7,883 nucleotides of DNA from Bacillota bacterium. Lineage in GTDB: Bacteria; Bacillota; Clostridia; Lachnospirales; Anaerotignaceae. The position numbers and the translations under genes are program-made. Where the stretch lies: positions 1 to 7,883 of the forward strand of contig JAUNCB010000043.1 of assembly GCA_030526765.1 (NCBI GenBank), given 5' to 3'. The notes beneath the pieces are model-generated. The model ran no database searches, had not been told where the DNA came from, and was given only the letters and a program-made list of their open reading frames with translations. Shown here in pieces: positions 1 through 6,104 of the stretch. Position 1 is the first letter of the stretch; each line of letters starts with the position of its first letter.

Positions 1-1046
1 CCCATGATTTTTTTACCGAATGCTACGATTTCATCAACAGAAGGTACATTACCACCAGTTCTGCCGTGGAATACTACTTTATTCTTATCATTACATGCAA
101 CGCAAACATCAGGAACCATCTGACCCATGGACATTTCTACATCCATGTACATTTTGATTCTGTCGTTTACTTTATCGAATGCTTTCTGAGGGAAAGGCCA
201 CAGTGTTTTAGGTCTCAGCATACCAACTTTGTAACCTTCAGCTCTCAGGTAGCCAATAGCTGTTCTAACAACTCTGGAAGCTGTGCCGTATGCTACGAAA
301 GCATATTCAGCGTCATCCAGCAGGTATTCTTCCCAAGCCTGTTCGTTTGCTTCTACTTCAGCGTATACTTTGAAGTGATCGTGGTTCCAAGCTTCACAAT
401 CATCGGGATCGATTACCAGGTTTTTGATGTTGGATCTCTTTTCGCCCCAGTTACCAACCAGTGCCCAAGGTTTTTCAGGTACGTTAGGTCTGGGAACATA
501 GTTGAATTCTACGGGTTCCATCATCTGACCGATCAGACCGTCAGCCAGAACGATAACGGGTACACCATAGATATCAGCGATATCGAAAGCTTCCATAACC
601 ATGTTTACAGCTTCCTGTACGGATGCGGGTGCCAGAACGATGTCATGGTAGTCACCGTTGGAACCGCCTTTAACTGCCATGTTATAGTCAGCCTGACCGG
701 GCTGAATTGTACCCAGGCCCGGGCCACCTCTCATCATGTTGATGATAACTGCGGGCAGGGATGCGTTGGAGATGTAACCAATACCTTCCTGTTTCAGAGC
801 AATACCGGGGGAAGAGGAGCTTGTCAGAACTCTTGCACCAGCTGCTGCTGCGCCGTATACCATGTTGATAGCAGCTACTTCAGACTCAGCCTGAACGAAT
901 GTGCCGCCTACTTTAGGTAATTCATTGGATAAATATTCAGGTACTTCGGACTGAGGAGTGATGGGGTAGCCAAAGAAATATCTGCAACCTGCCTCAATAG
1001 CCGCTTTACCAACTGCTTCGTTGCCTTTCATCAAAACTTTTGCCAT
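1..1046 (-). CDS. vorB: 2-oxoacid:ferredoxin oxidoreductase, VorB/KorA-type subunit (3' end cut by window)
   Basis: This subunit belongs to an enzyme that oxidatively decarboxylates a 2-oxoacid (2-oxoisovalerate and relatives, or 2-oxoglutarate) with CoA to acyl-CoA, CO2 and reduced ferredoxin in the cytoplasm. I translated 348 codons from the ATG at 1046 to the edge. The N-terminal pyrimidine-binding-type domain shows GYPITPQSE (about residues 26-34), QAESE (52-56), MRGGPGLGTIQPGQADY (105-121) and a D-H-x-I region near 134. The C-terminal part carries LRPKTLWPFP (277-286) and FHGRTGG (326-332), which is close to the usual end of this family, so only a few residues should be missing. An AGGAGG site sits before the ATG, and the ferredoxin gene ends 19 bases upstream, so they form an operon. 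Substrate is not certain: VorB is the usual name for this type in Clostridia, but KorA of 2-oxoglutarate oxidoreductase is close. Confidence 0.88.
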   Translation of the reverse strand, partial: MAKVLMKGNEAVGKAAIEAGCRYFFGYPITPQSEVPEYLSNELPKVGGTFVQAESEVAAINMVYGAAAAGARVLTSSSSPGIALKQEGIGYISNASLPAVIINMMRGGPGLGTIQPGQADYNMAVKGGSNGDYHDIVLAPASVQEAVNMVMEAFDIADIYGVPVIVLADGLIGQMMEPVEFNYVPRPNVPEKPWALVGNWGEKRSNIKNLVIDPDDCEAWNHDHFKVYAEVEANEQAWEEYLLDDAEYAFVAYGTASRVVRTAIGYLRAEGYKVGMLRPKTLWPFPQKAFDKVNDRIKMYMDVEMSMGQMVPDVCVACNDKNKVVFHGRTGGNVPSVDEIVAFGKKIM

Positions 1047-1065
1047 TGAAATTTCCTCCTCTCTA

Positions 1066-1281
1066 TTAGTCCAGTTTTTCTACTACGATCGCGCAGTCAG
1101 GACAGATTTTCGCACAGCTTGTGCATGCGATACAGTCGTCGCTGATCATTTCTGCGGGATTGTAACCTGCGGGATTGATTTTTGTTTTGGACAGATCCAG
1201 TACCTTTTTGGGACAAACAGATACACACAGTCCGCAACCCTTACAGATTACTTCATTGATAGTTACTTTACCTTTTGCCAT
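1066..1281 (-). CDS. vorD: 2x[4Fe-4S] ferredoxin-type delta subunit of the 2-oxoacid oxidoreductase
   Basis: A 71-residue two-cluster ferredoxin that should pass electrons from the TPP-containing core of the 2-oxoacid oxidoreductase to free ferredoxin. Two complete ligand sets are visible: C13-x2-C16-x2-C19-x3-C23-P and C50-x2-C53-x2-C56-x3-C60-P. One extra cysteine, C63, follows the second set. The 26-residue linker between them includes NPAGYNPAE, a stretch typical of KorD/VorD-type subunits. The start ATG at 1281 has a GGAGGTG site about 9 bases upstream. It lies between the P-loop ATPase (29-base gap) and vorB (19-base gap) on the same strand. The assignment as a subunit rests on this position; the fold itself is not in doubt. 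The symbol is the one used for the delta subunit and could equally be korD. Confidence 0.9.
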   Translation of the reverse strand: MAKGKVTINEVICKGCGLCVSVCPKKVLDLSKTKINPAGYNPAEMISDDCIACTSCAKICPDCAIVVEKLD

Positions 1282-1310
1282 TCAAAATACACCTCCATAA
1301 ATATTTGAAT

Positions 1311-1991
1311 TTACATCCAGGTTTTCCTCATATTAAACTCCATGGGGAACAGTTCCCCAGAAAGTCCTTCGGGTACATCCTCTGTCAAGAGTTCCTTGAC
1401 ATAGGCTACGTACTTCACAGGTACACCTGTGCGTTTTGTAACTTCTTTCAATAACGCATCCCCGTAGAGCAGACATTCCCCTGTCGTTTCTCTTACCAGA
1501 TTTGTGTTGTTGACGAAGCCTGTCACCTTCATCCCTGCAGCATGTTCCAGAATTTCCATCTGTTCAATGATGCCCTCAGGTGTAGAGGTACCGGGACGAT
1601 ATGCATTGACTACCATAAAAAAGTCTGTTTCCGAGTGGTCGATCACAGGCTTGATTCTGCCCAGCACCAGAGTGCCGACATCGTTGCCGCCAAGGTCGAT
1701 CAGATACTGATATTCCTTGTTCTGAACGGGCATGGTCATTGCGCCGGAAACTGCGGGCACGTCTGCAACTGCTGTATCCAGATTGGATGCAATCACCTGA
1801 ATGCCCATCTCTTCCATTTCTGCCTTTTTCTCACGGGAACGGAAATAAACGTTTACGATATCCAAATCGGCGATTGCGACCTTACCTTCCACGCTTTCGC
1901 GCAGTTTTTTGATGTAATTGACAGAAAATTCTGTCTTGCCGCTGCCGTAGTGACCTGTAATAATTCTGATTCTCTTGTCATCAGTTACCAT
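1311..1991 (-). CDS. P-loop ATP-binding protein of the 2-oxoacid oxidoreductase operon
   Basis: A 226-residue soluble nucleotide-binding protein of unknown function. The Walker A motif is GHYGSGKT (residues 13-20), followed by E21. A switch-like strand, DLDIVN (42-47), and a Walker B-like strand, YLIDLGGND (96-104), suggest the broad MinD/CobQ/ParA group of P-loop ATPases. The P-loop lacks the signature lysine of true deviant-Walker-A ATPases. VNAYRPGT (128-135) and FVNNTNL (159-165) could be late strands, the second near the base-recognition position. Only one cysteine (C173) is present, so it is not a CxxC iron-sulfur carrier of the Nbp35/ApbC type. The start ATG at 1991 has GGAGGAG about 8 bases upstream. 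It is the first gene of the operon with the ferredoxin and VorB subunits, so a role in assembly, activation or regulation of that enzyme is an inference from context only. Confidence 0.85.
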   Translation of the reverse strand: MVTDDKRIRIITGHYGSGKTEFSVNYIKKLRESVEGKVAIADLDIVNVYFRSREKKAEMEEMGIQVIASNLDTAVADVPAVSGAMTMPVQNKEYQYLIDLGGNDVGTLVLGRIKPVIDHSETDFFMVVNAYRPGTSTPEGIIEQMEILEHAAGMKVTGFVNNTNLVRETTGECLLYGDALLKEVTKRTGVPVKYVAYVKELLTEDVPEGLSGELFPMEFNMRKTWM

Positions 1992-2001
1992 ATGTAATCT
2001 C
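1992..2001 (-). promoter_or_regulatory. Ribosome binding site of the P-loop ATPase gene
   Basis: The minus strand reads GGAGGAGATTACAT directly before the ATG at 1991. This is a near-perfect Shine-Dalgarno sequence at good distance (it extends a few bases past 2001) and fixes the start. Confidence 0.7.
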
Positions 2002-2019
2002 CTCCATACAGTTTCTATT

Positions 2020-2060
2020 CCGGCTTCCCTTCCCCCTGCTTCAAGGAAAGGCTCTGCCGG
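2020..2060 (-). other. Leader hairpin upstream of the P-loop ATPase/vor operon
   Basis: In the predicted leader transcript, a 5-bp outer stem CCGGC/GCCGG (2056-2060 with 2020-2024) encloses a 4/2 internal loop and a 7-bp inner stem, CCTTTCC with GGAAGGG (2045-2051 with 2027-2033, one G-U pair), with an 11-base loop. No U-tract follows, so it is not an intrinsic terminator. It lies about 28 bases before the start codon. It could affect transcript stability or translation; no known riboswitch is recognised. Confidence 0.5.
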
Positions 2061-2151
2061 TGTTCTTTATGGAACTTTTTTATGAAAACAGAAATTCTCT
2101 TTTGCAGGAATTTAGATATTTTCTAAAAAAATCCATAAGGAACCTCAGTAC

Positions 2152-2180
2152 ATTATAGCGCAACTTTTTATCGGTTGCAA
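2152..2180 (-). promoter_or_regulatory. Sigma-A-type promoter of the P-loop ATPase-vor operon
   Basis: On the minus strand, TTGCAA (2180-2175) and a perfect TATAAT (2157-2152) are spaced by 17 bases. A/T-rich tracts lie upstream of the -35 box. Predicted transcription start is near 2145, giving a leader of about 150 bases. An inverted repeat GCAAC-N9-GTTGC (2160-2178) overlaps the -35 box and the spacer and could be an operator. Confidence 0.72.
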
Positions 2181-2383
2181 GAAATTCTGTTGTTTTTTCA
2201 TTTCTTTTTCAAAAAAAGTACATTTTTCTGATCAAAAATCAGTGTAACCCTCCATTGTTTCCTAAGTATTTTTGTATGAATTAGATAACTTTCAACAGAA
2301 AACCACGCCGTTTTTCTTCGATTTTGCCACTTGTCTTACAAATAAAAACAAGGGGATGTGTTCAAAAAACGCCGAAATCATCG
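2181..2383. other. A/T-rich intergenic stretch without a recognised gene
   Basis: Together with 1992-2180 and the terminator at 2384-2433, this makes up the 473-base gap between the P-loop ATPase and the glutamine synthetase. I see no plausible coding frame with a ribosome binding site. A small hairpin-like element, CTGAT-CAAAA-ATCAG (about 2228-2242), is the only local symmetry. The A/T tracts next to 2180 may act as an UP element for the promoter. Confidence 0.4.
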
Positions 2384-2433
2384 AAAAAAGCCCTGCTTCC
2401 CGCATTTTTCATCCTGCGGCAGCAAGGGCTTTT
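2384..2433 (-). terminator. Rho-independent terminator of the glutamine synthetase gene
   Basis: On the minus strand, a long stem pairs AAAAGCCCT (2433-2425) with AGGGCTTTT (2394-2386). It continues with GCT/AGC (one-base bulge) and CCGCA/TGCGG around a 10-base loop, and ends in a run of six T (2389-2384). It starts 32 bases past the glutamine synthetase stop codon. Confidence 0.88.
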
Positions 2434-2464
2434 CTGTTTTTATACCAATCTTGTCATACAAATA

Positions 2465-4573
2465 TCAGATATTATACAGCAGTTCTCCGTATGTAGGGAA
2501 AGGCCACACATCTTCATTCACCAGCATTTCCAGTCTGTCCGCAGGCTCTCTCAGTTCCTTCATGGTCTGGAATACATAGTCACGGCAGAAGATCGCCTGA
2601 GACTTGCTGTCCCCTTTCAGAAGGTTCGCCTGTTCTGTTACCTCGATCAGCAGCTTCAGCTTCTCATGGAAAAGGTTCAGATTATTCATGATATCCTTCA
2701 GCAGTTCTTCCTCTGCGGAAGCGTCCATTCCTGCAGCCTTGACTGCCACAACGGATCCTGCCACTTCCCCTGCATATTTCACAACAGCAGGTCTGATCTG
2801 CTTGGAGGCAATGTCGATCATTGTTTTTGCTTCAATATTGATCTGCTTCACATAGCTTTCATATCTGATCTCCGCACGAGACTGCAGCTCCAGTCTGCTC
2901 AGGACCCCATGTCTGCCAAAGAGCTCCACAACTTTATCGTCTGTAAATGCCTCTACGGCATCAATGGAGTTTGTAATATTCGGCAGGCCTCTGCACACAG
3001 CCTCCTGCTTCCATTCATCGGAATAGCCGTTGCCGTCGAAAATGATCCGCTTGTGTTCTACATAGGTTCTGCGTACCAGCTCATGCACAGCCGCATTGAA
3101 ATCCTCAGCCTGTTCCAGCTCATCGGCAAACATTCTCAGTTCCTCTGCCACAATGGTATTCAGTGCAAAATTCGGACCGGAAATAGAACCGGAGGAAGGA
3201 GGCATACGGAATTCAAACTTATTCCCTGTAAAGGCAAAGGGAGAGGTTCTGTTTCTGTCTGTTGCATCCTTTTTCAGCGCAGGCAGTGTGTTTACGCCGA
3301 CACGCATTCTGCCGCCCTGCAGGGAGCTTGTTGCTTCCCCGTGTTCGATCTGATCAAAAATATCCTGCAGCTGATCCCCAAGGAAGATGGAAACGATAGC
3401 CGGAGGCGCTTCCTGAGAGCCCAGACGATGGTCGTTCCCAGGATTGGAAGCAGAAAGGCGCAGCAGCTCGGGGTATTCATCCACACCCTTGATGATAGCG
3501 CTGAGGAATACCAGGAACTGGGCATTTTCATGGGGTGTTTTACCGGGATCCAGAAGGTTTACCCCGTCATCTGTCCCCAGAGACCAGTTATTATGCTTAC
3601 CGCTGCCGTTTACACCTGCAAAGGGCTTTTCGTGAAGCAGACATGCCAGCCCGTGATGGCTTGCGATACGCTTCATCGCTTCCATGATCAGCTGGTTATG
3701 GTCTGTTGCCTGATTGCAGTCTTCAAAAATAGGTGCCAGCTCATGCTGTGCAGGTGCTACTTCGTTATGCTGTGTTTTTGCTGGAACGCCCAGCTTCCAG
3801 AGCTCCACATTCAGCTCATGCATGAAGCAGGCAATTCTTTCCTTAATGCTGCCAAAGTAATGATCATCCATTTCCTGCCCTTTGGGAGGTGCTGCACCAA
3901 ACAGCGTGCGTCCTGCAAAAATCAGGTCTTTTCTTTTCTGATACAGGTCTTTGTCGATCAGGAAATACTCCTGTTCCGCACCACAGCTGACGGTGATCTT
4001 CTTCGCCTGCGTATTGCCGAACAGGCGAACGATACGCATTGCCTGTCTGGAAACCGCCTCACAGGAACGCAGCAGGGGTGTTTTCTTATCCAGCGCTTCC
4101 CCTGTATAGGAATAAAAAGCCGTCGGAATATACAGAGTGATGCCGCCTGCATCCTCGCGAAGAAAGGCAGGAGAGGTACAGTCCCACGCTGTATAGCCAC
4201 GGGCTTCAAATGTCGCACGCAGACCGCCGGAAGGGAAGGAGGAAGCATCGGATTCCCCTTTGATCAGCTCCTTGCCGGAAAACTCCATGATCGCCCTGCC
4301 ATTTGAAGGAGGCGCAAGGAAGGAATCATGTTTTTCCGCTGTGATCCCTGTCATGGGCTGGAACCAGTGAGTATAGTGTGTTGCCCCTCGTTCGATCGCC
4401 CAGTCCTTCATGGCATTGGCAATGATATCTGCAATTTCGGAATTCAGCAGTGCCCCCTGCTCAATGGTGGTTTTCAGTTCTTCATATACTTTCTTCGGCA
4501 GATGCTCACGCATCATTGCATCATTGAATACATTGATCCCGAATATTTCGGGTACGGAAACCTTTTTGTCCAT
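2465..4573 (-). CDS. glnN: Glutamine synthetase type III (GSIII)
   Basis: ATP-dependent ligation of ammonia to glutamate to form glutamine (EC 6.3.1.2), the entry point of ammonia assimilation, in the cytoplasm. The protein has 702 residues, the usual GSIII size and much longer than GSI (about 440-470). The GSIII-specific N-terminal region includes [19 protein letters not shown] (113-131). The catalytic domain shows the metal-binding GAEQEYF (198-204, E200 and E202), NEVAPAQHE (270-278), [10 protein letters not shown] (322-331, H327), [12 protein letters not shown] (381-392, R383) and [16 protein letters not shown] (441-456). A helical C-terminal region follows (about 560-702), as is usual in GSIII. 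The start ATG at 4573 has AGAAAGGA upstream. The gene has its own promoter and a strong terminator, so it is monocistronic. No frameshift or missing catalytic residue was seen. The family is also labelled glnA in some annotations. Confidence 0.97.
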   Translation of the reverse strand: MDKKVSVPEIFGINVFNDAMMREHLPKKVYEELKTTIEQGALLNSEIADIIANAMKDWAIERGATHYTHWFQPMTGITAEKHDSFLAPPSNGRAIMEFSGKELIKGESDASSFPSGGLRATFEARGYTAWDCTSPAFLREDAGGITLYIPTAFYSYTGEALDKKTPLLRSCEAVSRQAMRIVRLFGNTQAKKITVSCGAEQEYFLIDKDLYQKRKDLIFAGRTLFGAAPPKGQEMDDHYFGSIKERIACFMHELNVELWKLGVPAKTQHNEVAPAQHELAPIFEDCNQATDHNQLIMEAMKRIASHHGLACLLHEKPFAGVNGSGKHNNWSLGTDDGVNLLDPGKTPHENAQFLVFLSAIIKGVDEYPELLRLSASNPGNDHRLGSQEAPPAIVSIFLGDQLQDIFDQIEHGEATSSLQGGRMRVGVNTLPALKKDATDRNRTSPFAFTGNKFEFRMPPSSGSISGPNFALNTIVAEELRMFADELEQAEDFNAAVHELVRRTYVEHKRIIFDGNGYSDEWKQEAVCRGLPNITNSIDAVEAFTDDKVVELFGRHGVLSRLELQSRAEIRYESYVKQINIEAKTMIDIASKQIRPAVVKYAGEVAGSVVAVKAAGMDASAEEELLKDIMNNLNLFHEKLKLLIEVTEQANLLKGDSKSQAIFCRDYVFQTMKELREPADRLEMLVNEDVWPFPTYGELLYNI

Positions 4574-4651
4574 AGATTTTTCCTTTCTCTCGTATCAGGT
4601 AACGTCTGCATTTTATATCATTATCTATGTTTTCATACTCAATCTTTTTTC

Positions 4652-4680
4652 ATTATAACGGTGCAGTCTTTTCTTTGCAA
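4652..4680 (-). promoter_or_regulatory. Sigma-A-type promoter of the glutamine synthetase gene
   Basis: On the minus strand, TTGCAA (4680-4675) and TATAAT (4657-4652) are separated by 17 bases. Predicted transcription start is near 4645, giving a leader of about 70 bases. The hexamers and spacing are identical to those of the promoter at 2152-2180. I do not see a convincing GlnR/TnrA-type operator. Confidence 0.7.
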
Positions 4681-4745
4681 CGATTTTACCTTCCCCGATT
4701 CAGAGAAATCTTTCATAAATTCCCCTGTTTTTTTTCCAATTCATA

Positions 4746-4779
4746 CAAAAAGCCGCTGCTGTTTCCACAGCAGCGGCTT
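4746..4779 (-). terminator. Rho-independent terminator of the DUF6514-like gene
   Basis: A perfect 12-bp stem, AAGCCGCTGCTG with CAGCAGCGGCTT (4750-4761 with 4768-4779), has a 6-base loop and is followed on the minus strand by TTTTTG. It begins 22 bases after the stop codon at 4802 and separates this gene from the glutamine synthetase promoter. Confidence 0.88.
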
Positions 4780-4801
4780 CCTCACAGGAAACTGCCTGTT
4801 C

Positions 4802-5083
4802 CTATTCCCATGCTTCATATAAAAAATCATCGCACATTGCAGTCAACGTAACCGGAAATGCGAACCCATCCGCCAGTTTTTTCAAAAACTGCTCCGCTGC
4901 CGCACAATCCTCTGTGATCCCTTCCACAAGCTCCTCTTCGGGACAGCCTTCCCCCGTTTTCTTTGTTATGGAAACACCGTAAACCTTTCCTTCCTGAGCA
5001 GGACATTCCAACAATGCATATTCCAGTTCAAATATGCCCGCTTCATGGCTCAGTTCTTTTGTGTACAGTACCTTTCTATCCAT
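4802..5083 (-). CDS. Small DUF6514-like protein
   Basis: A 93-residue acidic soluble protein with no signal peptide or membrane segment. The pattern of an early beta-rich part (YALLE, then VYGVSITKK) and a later acidic helix with EQFLKKLADGFAFPVTL and a terminal DDFLYEAW resembles the clostridial DUF6514 family. I recognise this by overall pattern only and no function is known. An upstream in-frame GTG at 5092 would give 96 residues, but it overlaps the Shine-Dalgarno sequence. The AAGGAG at 5097-5092 is 8 bases before the ATG at 5083, so that ATG is preferred. The gene is divergent from the PAS-HTH regulator, lies upstream of glutamine synthetase on the same strand, and is insulated from it by a strong terminator. 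Confidence 0.75.
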   Translation of the reverse strand: MDRKVLYTKELSHEAGIFELEYALLECPAQEGKVYGVSITKKTGEGCPEEELVEGITEDCAAAEQFLKKLADGFAFPVTLTAMCDDFLYEAWE

Positions 5084-5091
5084 TCGCCCCA

Positions 5092-5097
5092 CTCCTT
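5092..5097 (-). promoter_or_regulatory. Ribosome binding site fixing the DUF6514-like start at 5083
   Basis: AAGGAG on the minus strand, with 8 bases to the ATG at 5083-5081. The alternative GTG start at 5092-5090 would sit inside this site and is therefore unlikely. Confidence 0.75.
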
Positions 5098-5121
5098 TCC
5101 CTGATGAATCTTTCTATCTGC

Positions 5122-5150
5122 ATTATAGGGCAGGATGCTGTAAATATTTC
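5122..5150 (-). promoter_or_regulatory. Probable promoter of the DUF6514-like gene
   Basis: A perfect TATAAT (5127-5122) lies on the minus strand, with a poor -35 candidate GAAATA (5150-5145) at 17 bases. Predicted start is near 5115, giving a leader of about 30 bases. The weak -35 suggests low basal activity or need for an activator. Confidence 0.5.
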
Positions 5151-5242
5151 GTTAAAATGCACTTGACGAAGATTTCTTAACGGCCCCTTTATTGGATAAA
5201 AACACCTTCTTTTCCATTTATTTACACACAGTGATATGATTT

Positions 5243-5274
5243 GCAAAAAACTGAAAAATTTTTCATTCATTTGC
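5243..5274. promoter_or_regulatory. Nested 32-bp dyad in the divergent intergenic region (operator candidate)
   Basis: A perfect 14-bp palindrome (TGAAAAATTTTTCA, 5252-5265) is flanked symmetrically by GCAAA (5243-5247) and TTTGC (5270-5274), all sharing one centre at 5258.5. It lies upstream of the regulator's -35 box, centred about 61 bases before its predicted start. It could be an autoregulatory site. The T-run after it would also fit a weak A/T hairpin terminator, but no plus-strand gene precedes it. Confidence 0.45.
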
Positions 5275-5283
5275 TTTTTTCTC

Positions 5284-5313
5284 TTGAAATCATGCATCCA
5301 TCTCATGTATACT
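5284..5313 (+). promoter_or_regulatory. Probable promoter of the PAS-HTH regulator
   Basis: TTGAAA (5284-5289), an 18-base spacer and TATACT (5308-5313). Predicted start is near 5320, with a leader of about 44 bases. Confidence 0.55.
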
Positions 5314-5351
5314 GTTGCTATTATAGTTGAAAAATCCCATCGGATATGATT

Positions 5352-5356
5352 GGAGG
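5352..5356 (+). promoter_or_regulatory. Ribosome binding site fixing the regulator start at 5364
   Basis: GGAGG with 7 bases to the ATG at 5364. The in-frame ATG at 5346 lies before this site and has no site of its own, so it is not used. Confidence 0.8.
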
Positions 5357-5363
5357 TACTGAT

Positions 5364-6026
5364 ATGGAAAATAAAATTGCCATCCTGACAGACCATGATA
5401 AGGTCACTCTGCATTCTTACTTTACTATCGCAGAGGGAACAGCCGAATTCTGGGGAGAAAACTGCGAGGTCGTTGTCCATGATCTGTCCAGACTGGATTC
5501 TTCCGTCGTTAAAATCGTCAATGGCCACCTTTCCGGCAGACATACCGGTGCACCCATTTCCGAGGTCACCCTTTCCTTTGTCAACAAAATGCTGGCAACC
5601 CCTACCCTGCGTCATGTGACCTATTTTGCAAAAAACAAACGGGGGGATGCATTCAAAGCGTCCATTTCCGCCATCGAAGGAGAAAAGGGAAATATCATCG
5701 GTCTGTTCTGCATCAATTATTATCTGACAGCATCCCTGCTCTCTCTGCTGCAGAATTTCACGCCTTCTGCAAAAACAGAAAATGAGAACATCTCCGAAAC
5801 CTTCGTGGAAAACGCAGAGGAGCTGATGCTCAATGCACTGGAGGAAGCAAAAAAAGCAGTGTATGACAATCTTTCCATCTCCTCCTCCAATAAAAATAAG
5901 GAAATCGTTTCCATTCTGTATCAGAAGGGTATCTTCAACCTAAAGGATTCTGTCATCACCATCGCAAATCATCTTGGCATTTCCAAGAATACAGTTTATA
6001 TGCACATCCGTAATATGAATAAATGA
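5364..6026 (+). CDS. YheO/DauR-type PAS-like and HTH transcriptional regulator
   Basis: A 220-residue DNA-binding regulator, the only plus-strand gene. Residues about 14-122 match the YheO-like PAS domain: GENCEVVVHDLS (31-42), GRHTGAPIS (58-66), FKASISAI (97-104) and IIGLFCINYY (111-120). A linker of about 40 residues with a charged helix follows. Residues about 177-218 match the DauR-type HTH, with KNKEIVSILYQKGIFNLKD and a recognition region LGISKNTVYMHIR (204-216). The family includes DauR, the D-arginine catabolism repressor, and E. coli YheO; ligand specificity cannot be read from sequence. It is monocistronic, divergent from the DUF6514-like gene and convergent with alr, with which it shares a terminator. 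Its target could be itself, the divergent gene, alr or something elsewhere; only the proximity is seen here. Confidence 0.88.
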   Translation: MENKIAILTDHDKVTLHSYFTIAEGTAEFWGENCEVVVHDLSRLDSSVVKIVNGHLSGRHTGAPISEVTLSFVNKMLATPTLRHVTYFAKNKRGDAFKASISAIEGEKGNIIGLFCINYYLTASLLSLLQNFTPSAKTENENISETFVENAEELMLNALEEAKKAVYDNLSISSSNKNKEIVSILYQKGIFNLKDSVITIANHLGISKNTVYMHIRNMNK

Positions 6027-6040
6027 TTTAAGGCAAGGAA

Positions 6041-6075
6041 AAAAGCGGTAAGTCCCGAGAGGACTTACCGCTTTT
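6041..6075. terminator. Bidirectional terminator between the regulator and alr
   Basis: A perfect 15-bp stem, AAAAGCGGTAAGTCC with its complement (6041-6055 with 6061-6075), has a 5-base loop CGAGA. T-rich runs follow on both strands (TTTTCTATTT on plus, TTTTTTCC on minus). It starts 14 bases after the regulator stop and 29 bases after the alr stop, so it serves both convergent genes. Confidence 0.93.
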
Positions 6076-6104
6076 CTATTTCTGTTTCATACTGCAAAAG
6101 CAGA

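Noticed and set aside
66..920. A 284-residue plus-strand open frame antisense to vorB.
   Set aside because: It has no domain pattern and unusual composition, while the opposite strand encodes a continuous VorB/KorA-type protein.
2324..4306. A 660-residue plus-strand open frame antisense to glutamine synthetase.
   Set aside because: It runs through the glutamine synthetase terminator, has no ribosome binding site, and its translation shows no recognisable domain. The minus-strand product is a full GSIII.
5150..5182. An inverted repeat CGTTAA-N21-TTAACG in the divergent region.
   Set aside because: The arms are only 6 bases with a long spacer in A/T-rich DNA, so chance is likely.
5076..5615. 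A 179-residue minus-strand open frame spanning the divergent region and the start of the regulator.
   Set aside because: It overlaps the regulator coding start, both promoters and the DUF6514-like start, and has no plausible ribosome binding site or domain.
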